DNA from: Pseudopelobacter sp964542535
GTDB lineage: Bacteria; Desulfobacterota; Desulfuromonadia; Geobacterales; Pseudopelobacteraceae
DNA: 64,000 bases
Assembly (NCBI GenBank): GCA_964542535.1
Contig: CAZIUE010000019.1
Coordinates: forward strand, 1-64,000
Reading direction: 5' to 3'
Position 1 is the stretch's first letter. Every line of letters starts with the position of its first letter. Shown piece by piece: positions 19,379 to 28,277 of the stretch. The notes under the pieces are model-generated. The model saw only the letters and a list, made by a program, of their open reading frames with translations, ran no database searches and had not been told where the DNA came from. The translations under genes and the position numbers were made by a program.

Positions 19379-20421
19379 GGGGCTGTCCCGCGTTCCAGCA
19401 GTGCGGTGGCAGTGGCCAGGACCTCTGCCGCCGAAATATCACCCATGCAGGGAAATCGGCCGTCGCAGGTGGGGGACCGGCGGCAGGGGGAGCAGGGGAA
19501 GGGGTGGTAGATCACGGTCGTCAGCGGGCTGGGGGCCTCCAGGTAGGGGCAGGTGGCTCCGAACAGCGCCACCGTGGGACGCCGGAACGCGGTTCCCAGG
19601 TGCACCAGACCGGTATCCACGCCGACCACCAAAGCCGCCCCTTCGATGATGGCTGCCGAGACCGCAAGGGACGTTTTGCCGGCAACACTCACGCCTCCCC
19701 CTTCCAGGACGAAACGGTCCGCCTGTACTGCGTCGGCGGGGCCTCCCAGCCAGAGCACGGTCAGTCCCAGATCCTGGAGAATTCCCTGGGCCACTTCGAC
19801 CCAGTGCCGCTCGACCCAGTGTTTCTGGGTGCGGGTGGTGAAGGGGGCGCAGACGGCGTACGCTCCGCTCACTCCGGCGCTGTTCAGGGCGGCAGTCGCC
19901 TGCTCACGGGTCTGGGGGGAGAGGTGAATCCGCGGGGCGAGTCCGGTGGTGTCGCACCCCAGGCTCTCCAGCAGGTGCAGGTATTCGCTCCCCATGCGGC
20001 GCGAGTTTTTCCCCTTGTCCAGCATGCCCGTCATGAGAAACCTGCCCGGTTCCCGGGATGTGAAGCCGATGCGGCGCCGTGCCCCGCTGGCCCAGGCCAG
20101 CAGTCGCGACCGCAGCAGCCCCTGGGCGTCCAGGGCCAGGTCGAAGCGCTCCTGCCGCAGCATGCGCAGGAACCGCTGCGCCTCCCCAGCCAGCCGCAGC
20201 CAGCGGCCGCTTTTGAAGAGTTTCTTCCACTCCGTCTTGGGCCAGGTGATCAGGCGGTCCAGGTGGGGATTCTGGGCCAGGAGACCGCTTACCTGCGGCT
20301 CTACCAGCCAGAAGATGCGCGCCTGGGGGTACTTCCGGCGCAACCCCTCGGCCAGGGGTGAGGCCATGACGATGTCGCCCATGGCGCTGGTGCGGATTAT
20401 CAGGATGCTGGGATGGTTCAT
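19375..20421 (-). CDS. glycosyltransferase family 9 (heptosyltransferase-type)
   Basis: A 348-aa ADP-heptose:LPS heptosyltransferase-like enzyme. It has the opening ILIIRTSAMGDIVMASPLAE, the FDLALDAQGLLRS segment that suits WaaC-type heptosyltransferase I, the YAVCAPFTTRTQKHW nucleotide-sugar region, and GVDTGLVHLGTAFRRPTVALFG. It would add heptose to Kdo2-lipid A in the inner core. A C-terminal Cys cluster (CSPCRRSPTCDGRFPC) is also typical of some GT9 proteins. It is coupled to the GT4 gene. Confidence 0.88.
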   Translation of the reverse strand: MNHPSILIIRTSAMGDIVMASPLAEGLRRKYPQARIFWLVEPQVSGLLAQNPHLDRLITWPKTEWKKLFKSGRWLRLAGEAQRFLRMLRQERFDLALDAQGLLRSRLLAWASGARRRIGFTSREPGRFLMTGMLDKGKNSRRMGSEYLHLLESLGCDTTGLAPRIHLSPQTREQATAALNSAGVSGAYAVCAPFTTRTQKHWVERHWVEVAQGILQDLGLTVLWLGGPADAVQADRFVLEGGGVSVAGKTSLAVSAAIIEGAALVVGVDTGLVHLGTAFRRPTVALFGATCPYLEAPSPLTTVIYHPFPCSPCRRSPTCDGRFPCMGDISAAEVLATATALLERGTAP

Positions 20422-20478
20422 GTGCCCTCTCGCGGCCCCGCAGTGCGTATCAATGATCCGGACGCAGGGCCGGTCGTC

Positions 20479-21501
20479 TCATTCGTGGCCTGGCGCGCGA
20501 CTGCCGATGGTTGCCCGGATGTCGTCAAACATCGCGGTTATGCTGGCGTGCGCCGATGCCAGAAACCTGGCCAGGGCGTCCTGCTCCTCAGGGCTCCATG
20601 CCACTGCCAGCGGGTCAATGACGGAAGCGAGGCTCTCCACGGGAACCACTCGTTTGTCTGTCCCGAAAACGTCGCTGGTCAGGCTGGAGATCTTGGGCGT
20701 GTTGGAAGCTACGGCCAGGAACGGTGTTTTTGTTGCCAGCGCCAGAGTGACGGCGTGGAAGCGGCCCGTACAGACGAGCTGGTGGGATGCCAGATAGCGC
20801 AGAAACTGGTGGCGGTTTCTGGTGTTCTTCCCCGTCAGCAGTGCCAGGCCCCATTTGATATATCTGCGCAGCAGTTCCCGCGTAAGGAAGTGATCCTGGG
20901 CCAGGGGGCGACTTGCATGGGTCAGTTGCGAAAAATGCCAGTGTTTGCTGCGGCAGAGCTCTTTCAGACGGGTAGTGACCGGCTGGATCACCGAATCCGT
21001 TGCCAGCACGGTAAATGGCTTGTCCGTCGAGGCGGGAGTATCGGCCATGAGAGTCAGGTCCGGAGCGACCCTGGCAAAAACGCCCCTGGTCCCGAGCAGA
21101 TCCCGTGAAGCGCTCTCGCGTACCCAGATGCCGTTAAAATACGTGAGATTATGTATGATATCATCCCCTATTTCGTACAGCGTCGCGTTGATCAGGAAAC
21201 AGGGAATCCCGAACCGTTCGGAAAAAAAACGGGCAATCTCGGTCAGGTAGTGTGCCCTGTCCCGGGTGTCGCTGTGGTGGATGGAACCCTCGCCGTTGAC
21301 GATGACCGCATCGATTCCGTTGAAGACGTTGAAATTTCGGATTCCGTCCCGCCAGTCCCTTCCCATGGGCCAGGAAAATGCGATCGTCATGTTTCGCGAC
21401 CGAAGCTGTTCTTCAAGCACTTGCATGACTATTTCGCAGCCGTAGTGCGACGTACGCCGCGTGTCGTTGAAGATGGCAACCCTGGCCCTGGTGTGTGTCA
21501 T
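20479..21501 (-). CDS. polysaccharide pyruvyl transferase-like protein
   Basis: A 340-aa GT-B-like protein matching the polysaccharide pyruvyl transferase pattern (PF04230-type). The start VAIFNDTRRTSHYGCEIVM is followed by AVIVNGEGSIHHS, GIWVRESASRDLLG, and late HQLVCTGRFHAVTLALATKTPFLA. Members add ketal pyruvate to glycans or act as related transferases, so the exact activity is uncertain. I chose ATG 21501 because the family similarity starts just after it; upstream Met codons at 21558 and 21633 remain possible. The ribosome site is weak. It probably modifies outer-core or surface sugars. Confidence 0.75.
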   Translation of the reverse strand: MTHTRARVAIFNDTRRTSHYGCEIVMQVLEEQLRSRNMTIAFSWPMGRDWRDGIRNFNVFNGIDAVIVNGEGSIHHSDTRDRAHYLTEIARFFSERFGIPCFLINATLYEIGDDIIHNLTYFNGIWVRESASRDLLGTRGVFARVAPDLTLMADTPASTDKPFTVLATDSVIQPVTTRLKELCRSKHWHFSQLTHASRPLAQDHFLTRELLRRYIKWGLALLTGKNTRNRHQFLRYLASHQLVCTGRFHAVTLALATKTPFLAVASNTPKISSLTSDVFGTDKRVVPVESLASVIDPLAVAWSPEEQDALARFLASAHASITAMFDDIRATIGSRAPGHE

Positions 21502-21611
21502 GGTGGATTCCGTGATCAGAGGAGTGGGCTGTTGTTTGCGCTGAGATTCCCCGTGCATTGATTCAGCGGCACGAGGTGAGGCGTGGTTGGAGGTGAACAG
21601 GCGCACTGCTC

Positions 21612-22637
21612 TCAACGCAGCTGGATGCCGCAAGCGGTGAACGCGTTCCGCATGTCCCGCTCCTCGGCTGTAGATTTGAAGCGTATCCGGTCCCAGCCAA
21701 AGGCGATCACCCGGGTCTCGGCCGGGTAGATCTGCCGGGCGAAGAGGAGCGACGAGGAACGCACGCCCACCACGGCATCGTACCGATTTCCGGACATCCA
21801 GATTTCCAGAGGTTCACGCAACTCCAGCAGGTTGTAGCCGCGGTGATACAACTCCCGGTTGGGGTCCTTGGGGTGCCCCTTGTAGTCGATGACGTCGAAT
21901 GATTCGGCTTCCAGCCACTGAACGATCTCTTCGCTCAGTCCCGCCAGATCCGATGCTGCCAGCAGGCCGGCCCCCACCAGCGGCTGGCCGATCACCAGGG
22001 CCGATTTCCCCGTCCGTCTGGCACGGGGAGATGCTCCGGTGACCAGGGGGGGGAGAGGAACAACCTTTTCGGCCGGATACTCGTGGGGCAGTCCCGCGAT
22101 GGTGTAGATTCGGTCGCAGAACGGCGCGTCGGAGCCGATCCTGTCACCCCCGAAGCAATAGTAGTCGAGCCGGGCGTCCGTGAGGCGGCGCAGTGTGCGC
22201 AGGCATTGCAGGGCCCGCTTCAGCGGACTCAAGGGGTAGCGGCGTATGCTGATGAGGCCGTCCGGCAGGATGCGGCCGTGCACCTCCGTTGCGCCGCAGA
22301 CGGTCGGCAGGGCCCGCAGGAAGTAGTTGATCGCCTCCGTGTCGAACACGGCGCTATGGATCAGCAGTCTGTCGCAACGTCCCGCCAGTTCCGCGACTCT
22401 GTCGATGTTCTCCAGCAGGCGCCGGTGCCGACCGAACCTGCCGGGCAGCGGTTCGAAGCGCGGCCAGGGCATGTACCAGGCCGCGTCCCACTCCCCGGGC
22501 GATACGACCGGCTCTACCCCCCGCTTGTACCAGACCAGCACCTGCCGGTTATCCGGGTCCAGCTGACGGGCTATTGCCCGTGCCGCCAGGTACTGCAGGG
22601 GAGAGGCAACGAAATAGAGGTTGACGGTGCGGCCCAT
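21612..22637 (-). CDS. probable sialyl/polysialyltransferase-like glycosyltransferase
   Basis: A 341-aa protein that begins NLYFVASPLQYLAARAIARQ, like the SPLQ start of GT52 and polysialyltransferase-family proteins. It has a late donor-site pattern with IDYKGHPKDPNRELY and VVGVRSSSLLFARQIYP, resembling their HP and SS motifs. The family assignment is by motif feel, not alignment. ATG 22637 has AGGAG five bases upstream; a GTG one codon earlier is possible. No CMP-sialic acid synthesis genes are in the window, so the donor sugar is unknown. Confidence 0.6.
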   Translation of the reverse strand: MGRTVNLYFVASPLQYLAARAIARQLDPDNRQVLVWYKRGVEPVVSPGEWDAAWYMPWPRFEPLPGRFGRHRRLLENIDRVAELAGRCDRLLIHSAVFDTEAINYFLRALPTVCGATEVHGRILPDGLISIRRYPLSPLKRALQCLRTLRRLTDARLDYYCFGGDRIGSDAPFCDRIYTIAGLPHEYPAEKVVPLPPLVTGASPRARRTGKSALVIGQPLVGAGLLAASDLAGLSEEIVQWLEAESFDVIDYKGHPKDPNRELYHRGYNLLELREPLEIWMSGNRYDAVVGVRSSSLLFARQIYPAETRVIAFGWDRIRFKSTAEERDMRNAFTACGIQLR

Positions 22638-22727
22638 CACTGCTCCTGATGCGGGAGATTACTCGTACCGGATGCTACCTGCGGGGGAAAGGATGGGAGG
22701 CCCCCGGTTGCGGGGGGAGCACGACGG

Positions 22728-22898
22728 TCAGGAACGGGACGGGTCGCGCTCGTCTCCTTCCAGCAGAACCGGGATCCCGTCACGTACCGGATAGTCGATC
22801 CGGCAGGTCTCGCAACGGAGCGTATCCTGTGAGTCGTTCGGCGTGAGTGGGCCCTTGCAGGTCGGGCAGGCCAGGGTTGTGAGCTGATCGTTTGTCAT
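22728..22898 (-). CDS. ycaR: Trm112/YcaR-family small zinc-ribbon protein (UPF0434)
   Basis: A 56-aa protein with two Cys pairs (CPTCKG and CETCRID) and the ending YPVRDGIPVLLEGDE, the pattern of YcaR. E. coli ycaR lies next to lpxK, and here it follows lpxK directly. The function of YcaR is not firmly established; the homologous eukaryotic Trm112 activates methyltransferases. I chose ATG 22898 by family start. Another ATG precedes it by one codon, and further in-frame starts at 22937 and 22952 would add 13-18 residues. Confidence 0.88.
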   Translation of the reverse strand: MTNDQLTTLACPTCKGPLTPNDSQDTLRCETCRIDYPVRDGIPVLLEGDERDPSRS

Positions 22899-22953
22899 CA
22901 TGGAAACCGTATCTGGTGTGATTTTTAAGGTTCTCATACTGCCACAGCCCACC

Positions 22954-24039
22954 TCATTTTTGAAGCAAATTGAGCAGCGCCGCGGTCAGGGGGGCGGGAT
23001 CGGCGATCTCCAGGTCGAGGCGGGCCAGCAGAATCTTCTCCCCCTGCGTGCCTGACCGGTAGCGCAGCTTGACGCCGTCCTTCTCGGTGGTGACGGCCAG
23101 GTCGGCGTGTGAGGCGACCATGAGACGGTTCAGTTCGGCCATGAGCGTGTCATCGTAGACGACATGATCGGGCAGGGGGAGCACGGCAACCAGGTCCAGG
23201 CCCAGCTTCTCCAGGCTGGCGAAGAAGGCCGGCGGATCGGCGATGCCGGCGAAGGCCAGAACTCTCCTCTCTCGCAACGTCTCCAGGGGAAGCGGTTCTC
23301 TCCCCCCCATGGGGAGGAAGCTCCCCAGGGTATGGCGCGCGTCACAGCAGGGGAGATGGGGCAGGGGAGGTGGCGCAGGAGATACAAGCGGGCATCTGGT
23401 ACGGATGACCAGGTCAGCCCGCCGTGCCGCTGACAGCGGCTCGCGCAGCAGTCCGGCCGGCAGGGTCCAGCCGTTGCCGAAGGGGCGCTCGTGGTCCAGG
23501 AGCAGGATGTTCAGGTCGCGATTCAAGCGCAGGTGCTGGAAGCCGTCGTCCAGCAGGAAGATATCGGGTGTCTGTTGCTCCATGGCCAGGGTTCCGGCTG
23601 CAAAGCGGTCGCTCCCCATGACCACCATCAGGCCGGGGACGGTGGAGGCCAGGAGATAGGGCTCGTCGCCGCACTGCTCAGCCTCCATCATGACGGTCCG
23701 ACCGTCGCTGACCACCAGGGTCTGCCCCTCCAGGGAGCCGCCGTAGCCTCGGGAGAGCACTGCCACCCGATACCCCTGTCCGATAAGGGCCCGGGCGATA
23801 TATGCCGTGACCGGGGTCTTACCGGTGCCCCCCACGGTCAGGTTGCCCACGGAGATCACCGGCCGGGGAAGTCGCCGGGTTGTCAGTATCCCCGCGCGAT
23901 AGCAGACAGCACGCAGGCGCAGCGCCAGGGAGTACATCAGGGAGATCGGTGCCAGCAGGATCAGCAGCAGCCGGTCCGGAAGAGCGGTGGCAGTGCCGTT
24001 GGCCAGTGAACGCCAGTATGCGGAGAAGGAACCGTTCAT
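22954..24039 (-). CDS. lpxK: tetraacyldisaccharide 4'-kinase LpxK
   Basis: A 361-aa inner-membrane-associated kinase that phosphorylates the 4' position of the lipid A disaccharide. The N-terminal hydrophobic anchor is at about residues 22-45. The P-loop is VGNLTVGGTGKTPVTAYIA, followed by SRGYGG, the DDGFQHL motif typical of LpxK, and the C-terminal AVTTEKDGVKL. The length is slightly above E. coli LpxK. The start overlaps the waaA stop by ATGA, so the two genes are coupled. Confidence 0.96.
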   Translation of the reverse strand: MNGSFSAYWRSLANGTATALPDRLLLILLAPISLMYSLALRLRAVCYRAGILTTRRLPRPVISVGNLTVGGTGKTPVTAYIARALIGQGYRVAVLSRGYGGSLEGQTLVVSDGRTVMMEAEQCGDEPYLLASTVPGLMVVMGSDRFAAGTLAMEQQTPDIFLLDDGFQHLRLNRDLNILLLDHERPFGNGWTLPAGLLREPLSAARRADLVIRTRCPLVSPAPPPLPHLPCCDARHTLGSFLPMGGREPLPLETLRERRVLAFAGIADPPAFFASLEKLGLDLVAVLPLPDHVVYDDTLMAELNRLMVASHADLAVTTEKDGVKLRYRSGTQGEKILLARLDLEIADPAPLTAALLNLLQK

Positions 24040-25346
24040 GGTTCCCCTGCCCGCGCAACGATACGGTCAGCGATGGCGCGCATGTGCCGTTCCGTAGCGC
24101 CGCCGTTCTCTTTCACCATGGCCTGGCCGTTCGCTCCCATTCGGCGGCGCAGGTCGGCATCTTCCAGCAGCCCGCGACAGGCGGCGGCCAGACCGTCTCC
24201 CGACTCCACCCGGACGCCTGCCCCGCATGCCAGGACAAGGGCCGTGATCTCGCGGAAGTTGGTCGTGTGCGGCCCGAAGAGGCTGGCCACCCCCACCGAG
24301 GCCGGCTCCAGCAGGTTGTGCCCCCCGGTGGGGACCAGGCTTCCCCCCACGAAGGCAAGGTCCGAAAGGGCGTACAGCCCCATCAGCTCACCGATCCGGT
24401 CCACCAGCAGCACCTCGCCCCCGGCGAACTGGGGAGATCCCCCCTCCCCCAGTTCCGTGCGGCAACGGTAGGGGATGCCGCTTCGCTGCAGAAGCGCGGC
24501 CACCTCGTTGCAGCGCTCCGGATGGCGCGGAACCAGCACCAGAAACAGGTCGGATTTTTCTTTCAGCAGCTCACCGTAGCAGCGGATGATCGGTTCTTCC
24601 TCGCCGGCGTGGGTGCTGGCGGCGGTGATCACCGTCAGTTCGAGGGGAATGGCGTAGTGCTGCCGCAGCTCCTTCCGCTCCTCCGGGGAGATCGTACGTG
24701 TGGGGATGTCGTATTTCAGGTTGCCGCTCACCAGCACCCGCTCAGGGGGGGCACCGATGGCGATGATCCGCTGGGCGTCGTCCGCGCTCTGCATGCAGAG
24801 CCGGGAGAAACGGCGCAGGGACTGGTGGAAGAACCAGCTGAAACGCCGGTATCCCCTGAAGGATCGGTCGGAGATGCGGCCGTTGGCCAGGAGCAGCGGG
24901 ATGCCGCGTCGATGGGCCTCGGCGGTGAAGTTTGGCCAGATCTCGGTCTCCATGATGATGACCAGGTCCGGTCGAACCCTGTCCAAAGCGCGCCGTACGC
25001 CGGGCAGGAAGTCGAAGGGGAAGTAGATGCAGAGATCGTTCTCAGGGAATGTGGATGCAAGGGCGCGACCGGTCTCGGTGGTGGCGGACATCACGAGGGC
25101 GTGGCCGGGATGACGCCGGCGCAGAGCCTTGAGCAGCGGCCGGGAGGCCAGGGCTTCGCCCACCGATACGGCGTGCAGCCAGATCACTGGTCGACCGTTG
25201 ATCCTGGCCAATTCCTTGTGCGGGATACGGCCGAAACGCTGCGCCAGGGCCGGTGGCCTGCCGCGGCTGATGGAACGGTACAGGTGGTAGCCGAGGACCG
25301 GGATGAGCAGCACCAGGGAGAGTATGTTGTAGGTCAGGTAGAACAT
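24036..25346 (-). CDS. waaA: 3-deoxy-D-manno-octulosonic acid (Kdo) transferase WaaA
   Basis: A 436-aa GT30 transferase that adds Kdo to lipid IVA. An N-terminal membrane anchor (residues about 2-20) is followed by the acceptor-side signature IWLHAVSVGEALASRPLL, the ETEIWPNF motif, SDRSFRGYR, and late GGSLVPTGGHNLLEPASVG, the donor-binding segment of GT30. Whether it adds one or two Kdo residues cannot be judged. No kds genes are in the window. It follows a 93-bp palindrome that separates it from the lpxL-like gene. Confidence 0.96.
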   Translation of the reverse strand: MFYLTYNILSLVLLIPVLGYHLYRSISRGRPPALAQRFGRIPHKELARINGRPVIWLHAVSVGEALASRPLLKALRRRHPGHALVMSATTETGRALASTFPENDLCIYFPFDFLPGVRRALDRVRPDLVIIMETEIWPNFTAEAHRRGIPLLLANGRISDRSFRGYRRFSWFFHQSLRRFSRLCMQSADDAQRIIAIGAPPERVLVSGNLKYDIPTRTISPEERKELRQHYAIPLELTVITAASTHAGEEEPIIRCYGELLKEKSDLFLVLVPRHPERCNEVAALLQRSGIPYRCRTELGEGGSPQFAGGEVLLVDRIGELMGLYALSDLAFVGGSLVPTGGHNLLEPASVGVASLFGPHTTNFREITALVLACGAGVRVESGDGLAAACRGLLEDADLRRRMGANGQAMVKENGGATERHMRAIADRIVARAGEP

Positions 25347-25400
25347 GGGTCTTGTTCGGCAGGTGGATGCTGCCTGCGTTCCCGCTGACGGGCTCTTTCT

Positions 25401-25493
25401 GTAATTCCAAGGCTTATGAAGCTACAGCCGATAAACTCGCCCTTCGGGCTCAGACAGTATCGGCTGTTGACGCTTCATTTCGCCAGGAATTAC
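25401..25493. repeat. 93-bp palindromic element with 8-bp terminal inverted repeats
   Basis: The ends GTAATTCC (25401) and GGAATTAC (25486) are exact inverted repeats. Inside, ATGAAGC (25416) pairs with GCTTCAT (25472), ACAGCCGATA (25424) pairs with TATCGGCTGT (25458), and the centre GCCC-TTC-GGGC forms the hairpin tip. It lies in the 244-base gap between the lpxL-like gene and waaA inside the operon. It encodes nothing and looks like a REP/MITE-type element. I see no second copy in this window. Confidence 0.7.
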
Positions 25494-25590
25494 GACGAAA
25501 CAGCCCTGATGCGCGAACCCAGGCAGCCCCCACCTGGCGTGTTGCGGGTCAATGGTATGGGAGATGTAGCCGCTCCGGAATCGGGAGTTG

Positions 25591-26532
25591 TCACTCCCCC
25601 GGAAGAACCGGAACGGGCTCGCCCGGCTCGCCGGCCCGCTTCCAGCGCCGATGCACCCAGAACCAGTCCTGGGGGTGGGCGCAGACGAAAGCCTCCAGGT
25701 AGCGCGCCAGGGCCTGAACGTCCTGACGGATTCCCTCTTCGGAGCCGTCGCCCCTGGGCAAGAATTCGGGCCAGATGGTGATCACGTGGCGCCCCGCTTC
25801 CCGGTGGATGAAGGCCGGCACCAGCGGGACGCCGGTCTTCTGGGCGATGATGATGGGCGCCTTGCTGGCCCAGGCTCTTCTTCCCAGCACGTCGATCATT
25901 ACCCCCTCGCTTCTCAGCACCGCCTGGTCGGCCAGAATGCCGATCACTCCCCGTTTCCTGATTACAGCGATGATTTGCCTGAGGGACCCCTGTTTGTAGA
26001 TGACGCTGTTTTTGTAGCCCATGCGCATCTTCTCCACCATGGCGTTCAGAAAGGGGTTGTTCTGGCGCCGGGCCAGCACGGACATGCTGTCGTCGAAGAT
26101 GCGGCCGAAGGCCAGGGCCACCAGCTCCCAGTTTCCGCAGTGGCCGGTGACGAAGATCAGTCCGCGGTTTTTGGCCCGTGCCCGCTCGTAGTGCTCCCGC
26201 CCCCGAATTTCTATGGCGTCGATGATGGCGTTCCCCTTGCCGTGATAGAGGCGGCAGGTTTCCACCAATGAGATGCCCAGGTGGATGAAGCTCTGCCGGG
26301 CAATCTCTTCGGCCGTATCCAGGGAGGACGACCAGTCCGGGTGGCGCTTCATGAAGGCCAAGGCCTGACGGATGTTGTCCCTGGCGATCCGTCGCCGTCC
26401 CGGCAGCAGGCGGTGCATCAGCAGTCCCAGCATTCGCCCGGCCGTGGCGACGCGGCCGGCGGGAATGGCGGACATGCTCAGGGTGAAGAGGTAGAACACT
26501 GCCGCCTGGAGCAGCCAGACGATCCGTTTCAT
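25591..26532 (-). CDS. lpxL: lipid A late acyltransferase (LpxL/HtrB family)
   Basis: A 313-aa membrane-anchored acyltransferase that adds a secondary acyl chain to lipid A. A hydrophobic N-terminus (residues about 5-22) precedes the catalytic HX4E motif in VTGHCGNWELVA. It also has GVIGILADQAVL, corresponding to the family's conserved DQ segment, and RAWASKAPIIIAQKTGVPLVP. Only one late acyltransferase gene is seen here. The start overlaps the msbA stop by ATGA. Confidence 0.92.
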   Translation of the reverse strand: MKRIVWLLQAAVFYLFTLSMSAIPAGRVATAGRMLGLLMHRLLPGRRRIARDNIRQALAFMKRHPDWSSSLDTAEEIARQSFIHLGISLVETCRLYHGKGNAIIDAIEIRGREHYERARAKNRGLIFVTGHCGNWELVALAFGRIFDDSMSVLARRQNNPFLNAMVEKMRMGYKNSVIYKQGSLRQIIAVIRKRGVIGILADQAVLRSEGVMIDVLGRRAWASKAPIIIAQKTGVPLVPAFIHREAGRHVITIWPEFLPRGDGSEEGIRQDVQALARYLEAFVCAHPQDWFWVHRRWKRAGEPGEPVPVLPGE

Positions 26533-28277
26533 GGCTGGTGGTTTTCCGTCCCGCCGGCGTCGCAGAACTGCAGCGCGTGCAGACGGCTGTACAGCCCACC
26601 CGCGGCCAGCATGGTTTCGTGGGTGCCCTGCTCCACGATGCGCCCCTGGTCCAGGACGACGATGGCGTCGGCGTGCTGGACCGTAGAGAGGCGGTGGGCC
26701 ACCACGAAGGTGGTGCGGTTCTGCATCAGGTTGTCCAGGGCCTGCTGCACCATCTGTTCGCTCTCCGTGTCCAGGGCGCTTGTGGCCTCGTCCAGGATCA
26801 GGATCGGCGCGTTCTTGAGCAGAGCCCGTGCGATGCAGAGACGCTGGCGCTGGCCCCCGGAGAGCCTGACTCCCCGGTCGCCGATGCCGGTGTCGTACCC
26901 CTGGGGGAGCTGCATGATGAAGTCATGGGCATAGGCGGTCCGGGCAGCCTCCATCACCTCGTCCAGCGTGGCGTCCGGTTTGCCGTAGCGGATGTTGTTG
27001 GCGATGCTTTCGTGGAACAGGGTTGTCTCCTGGTCCACCAGGGCGATCTGCGCCACCAGGGAGTCCAGGGTCAGGTCGCGGATGTCGTGCCCGTCAATGG
27101 AGATGATGCCGCTCTCCACGTCGTAGAAGCGGGGGAGCAGGGAGACCAGGGTGGACTTGCCGCTCCCCGACGGTCCCACCAGTGCCACCATGCTGTTGGG
27201 GCGCACCTCCAGGGAAACGTCCCGCAGGATCGGTTCAGCGCCGTAGCTGAAGCAGACATCGCGGAATTCCACCAGGCCGGTGGAGCGGCCCAGGGCAACG
27301 GCACCGGGCCGTTCCTGTACCCGACGCGGCTCGTCCAGGAGGGCGAAGACCCGCTCGGCCGCGCCGGCGGAGCGTTGCAGGGCGTTGTAGGCGTTCTGCA
27401 GCTTCTTGATGGGGTTGAACACCATTACCATTGCGGCGATGAAAGAGAAGAACTCCGATGCGGTCATGCGGCCGGACATGACCTGGCTGCCGCCGAAGTA
27501 GACCACCGCGGCGATGCCGAAGGAGATGATGGTCTCCGATACCGGCATGGACATGGCATCGTACTTGATGAACTTCCGGTACTGGGTGAAGTAGTCGCGG
27601 TTGCCGGAGCGGAAGCGCTCGATGGCACTCTCCTCCAGGCCGAAGGCCTTGATGACCTTGATGCCGGAGAAGGACTCCTGCAAAATGGCGGTCAGCCCCC
27701 CCATGACGTCCAGGCTCCTGCCCGAGGCGCGTTTGATCTTCTTGCCGATGAGCTGGGCCGGGTAGGCGGTCAGGGGAATCACCACGAAGCTGAAGATGGC
27801 CAGCTGCCAGTTGCGGTAGAAAATAACACCCAGCAGGGAGCAGGCAGAGAGGATCTCCCGGAACAGGCCGCAGACCACGTTGGCCATGCCGTTCTGCATG
27901 GTGCTGATGTCGTTGGTGGCGTGGGACATGAGCTCGCCGGTGGTGCGGCGGGTGAAGAAGGCCATGTCCATGCGGACGGTGGCGGCGTAGACCTGGTTGC
28001 GGATGTCCTGGATTGCCTTCTGGCCGGCCAGCTGGATGGTGGAGTCGTAGGTAAAGCGGGCCAGGCCGCGGATGGCGAACAGGGCCACGATCCCCAGGGG
28101 GACCAGCAGGAAGATGTCGGTCTCCCTGCCGGCGAAGATCTTCTTCAGTACCGGCTCCACCAGGTAGGCGAAGGCGCCGTCCATGCCCCCCACGATGGCG
28201 GAGCAGAGGGCGGAAACTACCAGTAGCTTCCAGTAGGGTTTGAAATAGGAGATGGTGCGGGTCAGGGTCGGGTTCAT
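26529..28277 (-). CDS. msbA: lipid A flippase, ABC exporter MsbA
   Basis: A 582-aa half-transporter that flips lipid A-core across the inner membrane. Six membrane helices occupy about residues 1-310. The ATPase domain has Walker A VGPSGSGKST, signature LSGGQRQRLCIARAL, Walker B ILILDEATSALD and switch VAHRLST. ATG 28277 overlaps the lpxB stop by ATGA; the open frame extends upstream, but that part overlaps lpxB and is not MsbA-like. A generic ABC exporter is possible by sequence, but the flanking lpxB and lpxL genes support MsbA. Confidence 0.93.
   Translation of the reverse strand: MNPTLTRTISYFKPYWKLLVVSALCSAIVGGMDGAFAYLVEPVLKKIFAGRETDIFLLVPLGIVALFAIRGLARFTYDSTIQLAGQKAIQDIRNQVYAATVRMDMAFFTRRTTGELMSHATNDISTMQNGMANVVCGLFREILSACSLLGVIFYRNWQLAIFSFVVIPLTAYPAQLIGKKIKRASGRSLDVMGGLTAILQESFSGIKVIKAFGLEESAIERFRSGNRDYFTQYRKFIKYDAMSMPVSETIISFGIAAVVYFGGSQVMSGRMTASEFFSFIAAMVMVFNPIKKLQNAYNALQRSAGAAERVFALLDEPRRVQERPGAVALGRSTGLVEFRDVCFSYGAEPILRDVSLEVRPNSMVALVGPSGSGKSTLVSLLPRFYDVESGIISIDGHDIRDLTLDSLVAQIALVDQETTLFHESIANNIRYGKPDATLDEVMEAARTAYAHDFIMQLPQGYDTGIGDRGVRLSGGQRQRLCIARALLKNAPILILDEATSALDTESEQMVQQALDNLMQNRTTFVVAHRLSTVQHADAIVVLDQGRIVEQGTHETMLAAGGLYSRLHALQFCDAGGTENHQP

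Noticed and set aside
25416..25781. Open frame of 121 codons on the plus strand at the lpxL-waaA gap
   Set aside because: It spans the palindrome and the antisense of lpxL, with no domain and no ribosome site.
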